NCBI GenBank assembly: GCA_965247965.1
Contig: OZ252053.1
Coordinates: forward strand, 310,001 to 374,000
Source: UBA7328 sp965247965
GTDB lineage: Bacteria > Bacteroidota > Bacteroidia > Chitinophagales > Saprospiraceae
DNA: 64,000 bases
Reading direction: 5' to 3'
The notes under the pieces were generated by a model, which searched no databases, was not told the origin of the DNA, and saw nothing but the letters and a program-made list of their open reading frames with translations. This document shows, piece by piece, positions 61,406-64,000 of this stretch; the first letter of the stretch is position 1, and each line of letters begins with the position of its first letter. The position numbers and the translations under genes were made by a program.

Positions 61406-62962
61406 GTGGAATTCGCCTTTTGCATAGCATATTCAAAAACGCCGGTGGATGCCTTGACAAAAACTGAAAATAGCAAAATCATAAAACCAGAAAAACTGAA
61501 AATTGTCATCCTTATAGCAGCCATCTTGCTGTTGTATTTACCATGCGCAACGACACAAATCTCATTTGTCCCGCCTTCAATACCGATGTGGGATACCTGG
61601 ATATACGAGGAGGACGAGAATTATCACCTGTTCTATCTAAGCAGGGGAAACATCGGTCGTGCGGTGTCCACTGACATGTTGCACTGGAAGACTTTACCCT
61701 CCATTGAGAATACCGCCAAGGAGGGGGATTGGGACGAAGTGGGAATGGTCATGACCGGAAGCACCTTCAAGCTGGGTGATACCTATTTTATGTGTTACGG
61801 GTCAAGATCAAATGTTACGGGTCCGGGAATTAAGATCGGTTATCTGACGTCCAAGGATTTAGTGAATTGGGAAAGGTATTCCGACGGACCGATTGTACTT
61901 CCCCAACCACCCTATGAAGTGAATACCAAGCATTGGCGGGATCTGGTTCCGTTCTACGATCCGGTCGAAAAAATCTGGAATGGCTATTTATTTGGCGTAC
62001 ATGCGGAAACGAAAAGGCCTTCAATTGCCCATTTGACTACCAAAGATTTTTCAAGATGGGACTATCAAGAACCGATCTTTATCAGCGAAGAATACTCCAG
62101 GACTAATGACGGTTTTGTCTACCTGGAAGTGCCAGATCATTTTGAAATGGGAGGTAAATATTACCTTGTTTTTTCCAGTGTTCGCAGCCGGAAGGAGTTT
62201 ACTTCCGGCCGAATGGACGCCTCGGGCACCTGGTACTTAATGGCCGATAAAAAAGGAGGTCCCTACAAAGTTCCTGAAGCCCCGCTTTTGCTGGGATATG
62301 GCCATGGCAGGACGGATACATACGTTGGTCATACGGTAATGTACAAAGGCCAACGACTATTATATCATCATACCTGGGGTAGTTGGGATGAAGTGTGTTT
62401 GGGCACTCCGAAACTGGTGCATCAAAATGCGGATGGAACATTGGAATTGAGGTTCTGGAAAGATTTAAGGCAACTCGAAGAAAAGTTGCTCCACAATGAA
62501 GATGAAATCGTATGCAAGGTGAGCGAAGCGGAATCGCGCAAACTCGAAATAATTGAACATACTAAATCAAAGGATATTATTATTTCCTGTATAGTGAATT
62601 TGGAAAATACCTCCAGAGCCGGGATCATCTGGCACAGCTCCGGCGAAAAATCACAGGGAATCAGCTTCTATCCCCATGAGAACAGAATCACAATTGGAGA
62701 AGTAGAACATACATCCCGGTTTAAGGCCAAGACGATCCGCGATCGCTACTTCGATGATTACACCAAAGAGCACATACTTGATGGCGAGTTTGATTTGAGG
62801 ATAATGAGCAGGGCACATATGGTCGAAGTGTATATCAATGACAAGTGGATTTTTACAACCAGCATGTTAGATACGCCGCAAGAAGGCGAAATCGGTTACT
62901 GGGTCGATCAGGGAGCGCTCGTCATTGCGGATTTGCATATTTTTGAGATGGAAGGGCTGTGA
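61406..62962 (+). CDS. Secreted GH32/GH43-like five-bladed propeller protein
   Basis: A 518-aa frame. A hydrophobic segment (IVILIAAILLLYLPCATTQ, about residues 33-51) looks like a signal or anchor, so the GTG at 61406 may be too far upstream. The propeller part has MWDTWIYEEDENYHLFYLSRGNIGRAVSTDMLHWKTLP, YFMCYGSRSNVTGPGIKIGYLTSKDLVNWERYSDGP, VPFYDPVEKIWNGYLFG and FEMGGKYYLVFSS, as in GH32/43/62/68 enzymes. A C-terminal beta-sandwich follows (SCIVNLENTSRAGIIWHSS...WIFTTSMLDTPQEGEIGYWVDQGALVIADLHIF), like the GH32 C-terminal domain. The substrate and catalytic competence are not certain; it is downstream of DUF1501, consistent with a glycan-use locus. Confidence 0.78.
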   Translation: MEFAFCIAYSKTPVDALTKTENSKIIKPEKLKIVILIAAILLLYLPCATTQISFVPPSIPMWDTWIYEEDENYHLFYLSRGNIGRAVSTDMLHWKTLPSIENTAKEGDWDEVGMVMTGSTFKLGDTYFMCYGSRSNVTGPGIKIGYLTSKDLVNWERYSDGPIVLPQPPYEVNTKHWRDLVPFYDPVEKIWNGYLFGVHAETKRPSIAHLTTKDFSRWDYQEPIFISEEYSRTNDGFVYLEVPDHFEMGGKYYLVFSSVRSRKEFTSGRMDASGTWYLMADKKGGPYKVPEAPLLLGYGHGRTDTYVGHTVMYKGQRLLYHHTWGSWDEVCLGTPKLVHQNADGTLELRFWKDLRQLEEKLLHNEDEIVCKVSEAESRKLEIIEHTKSKDIIISCIVNLENTSRAGIIWHSSGEKSQGISFYPHENRITIGEVEHTSRFKAKTIRDRYFDDYTKEHILDGEFDLRIMSRAHMVEVYINDKWIFTTSMLDTPQEGEIGYWVDQGALVIADLHIFEMEGL

Positions 62963-63023
62963 TAAAAGCGCGGGACTGAGGCTGAATGAGGATCACCAAT
63001 TGATCCTACTCTTACTCCGAACT

Positions 63024-63206
63024 CCAAGAACTAGTGCACCAAGCACTAAATCCTGACCCCCATAAACTTGTTCTTTTCCTTCTGCTCGGCGTTGGAAAAA
63101 TCCTCATTATGCTTAGGCATAACTCCGGTTTTCCCGCCTTGATCAGAAGAAAAATAACTTTGTCTATGGGGTTCATTACTTAATGCTTGGTACACTAGTG
63201 CTTTGG
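63024..63206. repeat. Inverted-repeat-bounded ~183-bp element
   Basis: CCAAGAACTAGTGCACCAAGCACTAA (63024-63049) is the imperfect reverse complement of TTAATGCTTGGTACACTAGTGCTTTGG (63180-63206). Between the arms the minus strand is open for about 49 codons (...SSDQGGKTGVMPKHNEDFSNAEQKEKNKFMGVRI, stop). This could be a MITE-like element or a gene fragment; I do not recognise the peptide. The rest of the 483-bp gap holds only the heptamer array below. Confidence 0.5.
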
Positions 63207-63232
63207 GAACGAAGTCCTTGAACGTCTTAGAA

Positions 63233-63298
63233 GTTGATAGTTGCTAGTTGTTCGTTGCTCGTTCCATAAAAAACAACTATCAACGAACAACAGCCAAC
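63233..63298. repeat. Inverted 7-bp-phased array (GTTG / CAAC core)
   Basis: GTTG at 63233, 63240, 63247, 63254 (plus GTTC at 63261) with spacers ATA, CTA, TTC, CTC; then CAAC at 63274, 63281, 63288, 63295 with spacers TAT, GAA, AGC. All steps are exactly 7 bp. The arms share CAACGAACAAC, so they can pair, displaced by one unit, into a long hairpin. Confidence 0.85.
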
Positions 63299-63445
63299 CG
63301 TTTAAGTAAATGGTCAAGTATTTAGTTCCTGACGCACTAGTCATGGCAAAAATGAAAATATCCCCGGTGCGGTCAATATTTTGGGAAGGTATTTCGATTT
63401 GAAGGGTAAAAAGCATAATTTACCTCTGACTATCAATATAAAAAG

Positions 63446-64000
63446 ATGATGCGAGAAAAGCGTGTTTTAGTAACCGGTTCAGGTACTGGCATTGGTCGGG
63501 AAATCGCCCTGGAGTTTGCTCGCGAAGGTGCCAATGTCGCTCTTCATTACAGTCAAAGCAGCGCTGGGGCATTATCCGTAGTGGATGAGGCCCGACAAAG
63601 TGGAGTTAAAGCCCGGGCTTTTCAGGCGAATTTTCGGAAAATAGAAGAAGTGAATCTACTGGCTGAGGAAGCCGTTGCCTTTCTGGGTGGCATCGATATC
63701 CTGATTAACAATGCGGGAATAACCTTTAACAAGTCCTTTCTTAAAGTTGACGTCCAAGAGTTTAATACTTTGTTCGATGTTAACGTCCGTTCCCAGTTTT
63801 TTTTAACTCAACGCATAGTAGAAACTATGCTGAAAGGCGGAGGAGGTGCGATTTGCAACCTCACCTCAATTCACGGCATTCAGGGAGCTCCGGAACACGC
63901 GGTATATGCCGCCACGAAAGGAGCTATTATCTCCTACACCCGTTCATTAGCAGTGGAGCTGGCTCATAAGGGCATTCGGATCAACGCCATCGCTCCTGGC
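63446..64000 (+). CDS. SDR family oxidoreductase (partial, runs off the window)
   Basis: 185 residues of a short-chain dehydrogenase. Cofactor loop RVLVTGSGTGIGREIALEFAREGANVALHY, IDILINNAGITFNKSF, and the catalytic set Ser in ICNLTSIHG with Tyr/Lys in AVYAATKGAIISYTRSLAVELAHKGIRINAIAPG. The start is one of two adjacent ATGs (63446, 63449). It resembles 3-oxoacyl-ACP reductase or sugar dehydrogenase members; its position after GH32-like and DUF1501 genes suggests sugar metabolism. Confidence 0.92.
   Translation, partial: MMREKRVLVTGSGTGIGREIALEFAREGANVALHYSQSSAGALSVVDEARQSGVKARAFQANFRKIEEVNLLAEEAVAFLGGIDILINNAGITFNKSFLKVDVQEFNTLFDVNVRSQFFLTQRIVETMLKGGGGAICNLTSIHGIQGAPEHAVYAATKGAIISYTRSLAVELAHKGIRINAIAPG

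Noticed and set aside
1..64000. tRNA, rRNA, prophage or defence island
   Set aside because: No cloverleaf with CCA-type arms, rRNA signature, phage structural genes or known defence gene cluster was seen; the only defence-like pieces are the broken PIN locus and a truncated DUF1016 protein.

Overview
The window looks like a chromosomal segment of a marine or aquatic Bacteroidota, most likely of the Saprospiria type. The evidence is a CHU_C/T9SS sorting domain, an IPTL-type C-terminal anchor fragment, paired PSD1-cytochrome and DUF1501 genes, bifunctional HisB and HisIE, a TPR plus outer-membrane-barrel gene pair, and -7 boxes of the TAnnTTTG kind. I see no rRNA, tRNA, prophage or CRISPR array. 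The assignment is inferred from gene content only.

Layout. 0-7 kb: a DUF1549/DUF1553 (PSD1) cytochrome-domain gene cut near its end by a 224-bp MITE, a DUF1501 gene, and an IS1634-family element flanked by a 324-bp target duplication. 7-13.6 kb: a trp operon (trpL-E-G-small ORF-C-F-B-A) led by a Trp-Trp-Trp leader peptide and attenuator hairpin. trpD is missing from its usual place and nested palindromes sit between and after the last genes. 13.6-16.2 kb: an IPTL-CTERM gene remnant, a quinone oxidoreductase and a thioredoxin/SPOR-like protein. 16.6-24.3 kb: a complete minus-strand his operon (hisG-D-C-B-H-A-F-IE) led by a His-His-His-His leader peptide and attenuator hairpin. 24.4-32 kb: an ABC exporter pair, small and secreted proteins, a PIN toxin gene split by an IS1182-like element, an antitoxin-like ORF and an M1 aminopeptidase. 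32.4-37.3 kb: a 1010-aa TPR protein overlapping an outer-membrane beta-barrel gene.

37.4-47.6 kb is a nest of mobile elements: two nearly identical 2318-bp two-ORF IS copies (each with 5-bp target duplications and an A8 frameshift site), one IS21-family element, and a group II intron whose reverse transcriptase gene is split by one IS and truncated by the IS21. Flanking sequence shows the IS21 joins two unrelated genes without a target duplication, so a deletion or recombination happened there.

47.8-64 kb: a DUF3556-like membrane protein, a T9SS-secreted IgGFc-binding-like protein with a one-base frameshift, an IS91-like transposase with a tyrosine recombinase, two M20-type hydrolases (one frameshifted), a DUF1016 remnant, a DJ-1/PfpI protein, a truncated sugar-isomerase-like TIM barrel fused by deletion to the tail of a second PSD1 gene, a second DUF1501 gene, a GH32/43-like secreted protein and the start of an SDR oxidoreductase.

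The most unusual pattern is a set of short phased arrays (47.6, 55.9, 58.0, 58.6, 59.6, 60.0 and 63.2 kb). Each has a constant core of 4, 5 or 6 bp followed by a 3-nt spacer that is usually variable, giving exact periods of 7, 8 or 9 bp. Several are arranged as inverted arms that can fold into hairpins; one lies inside a coding sequence.
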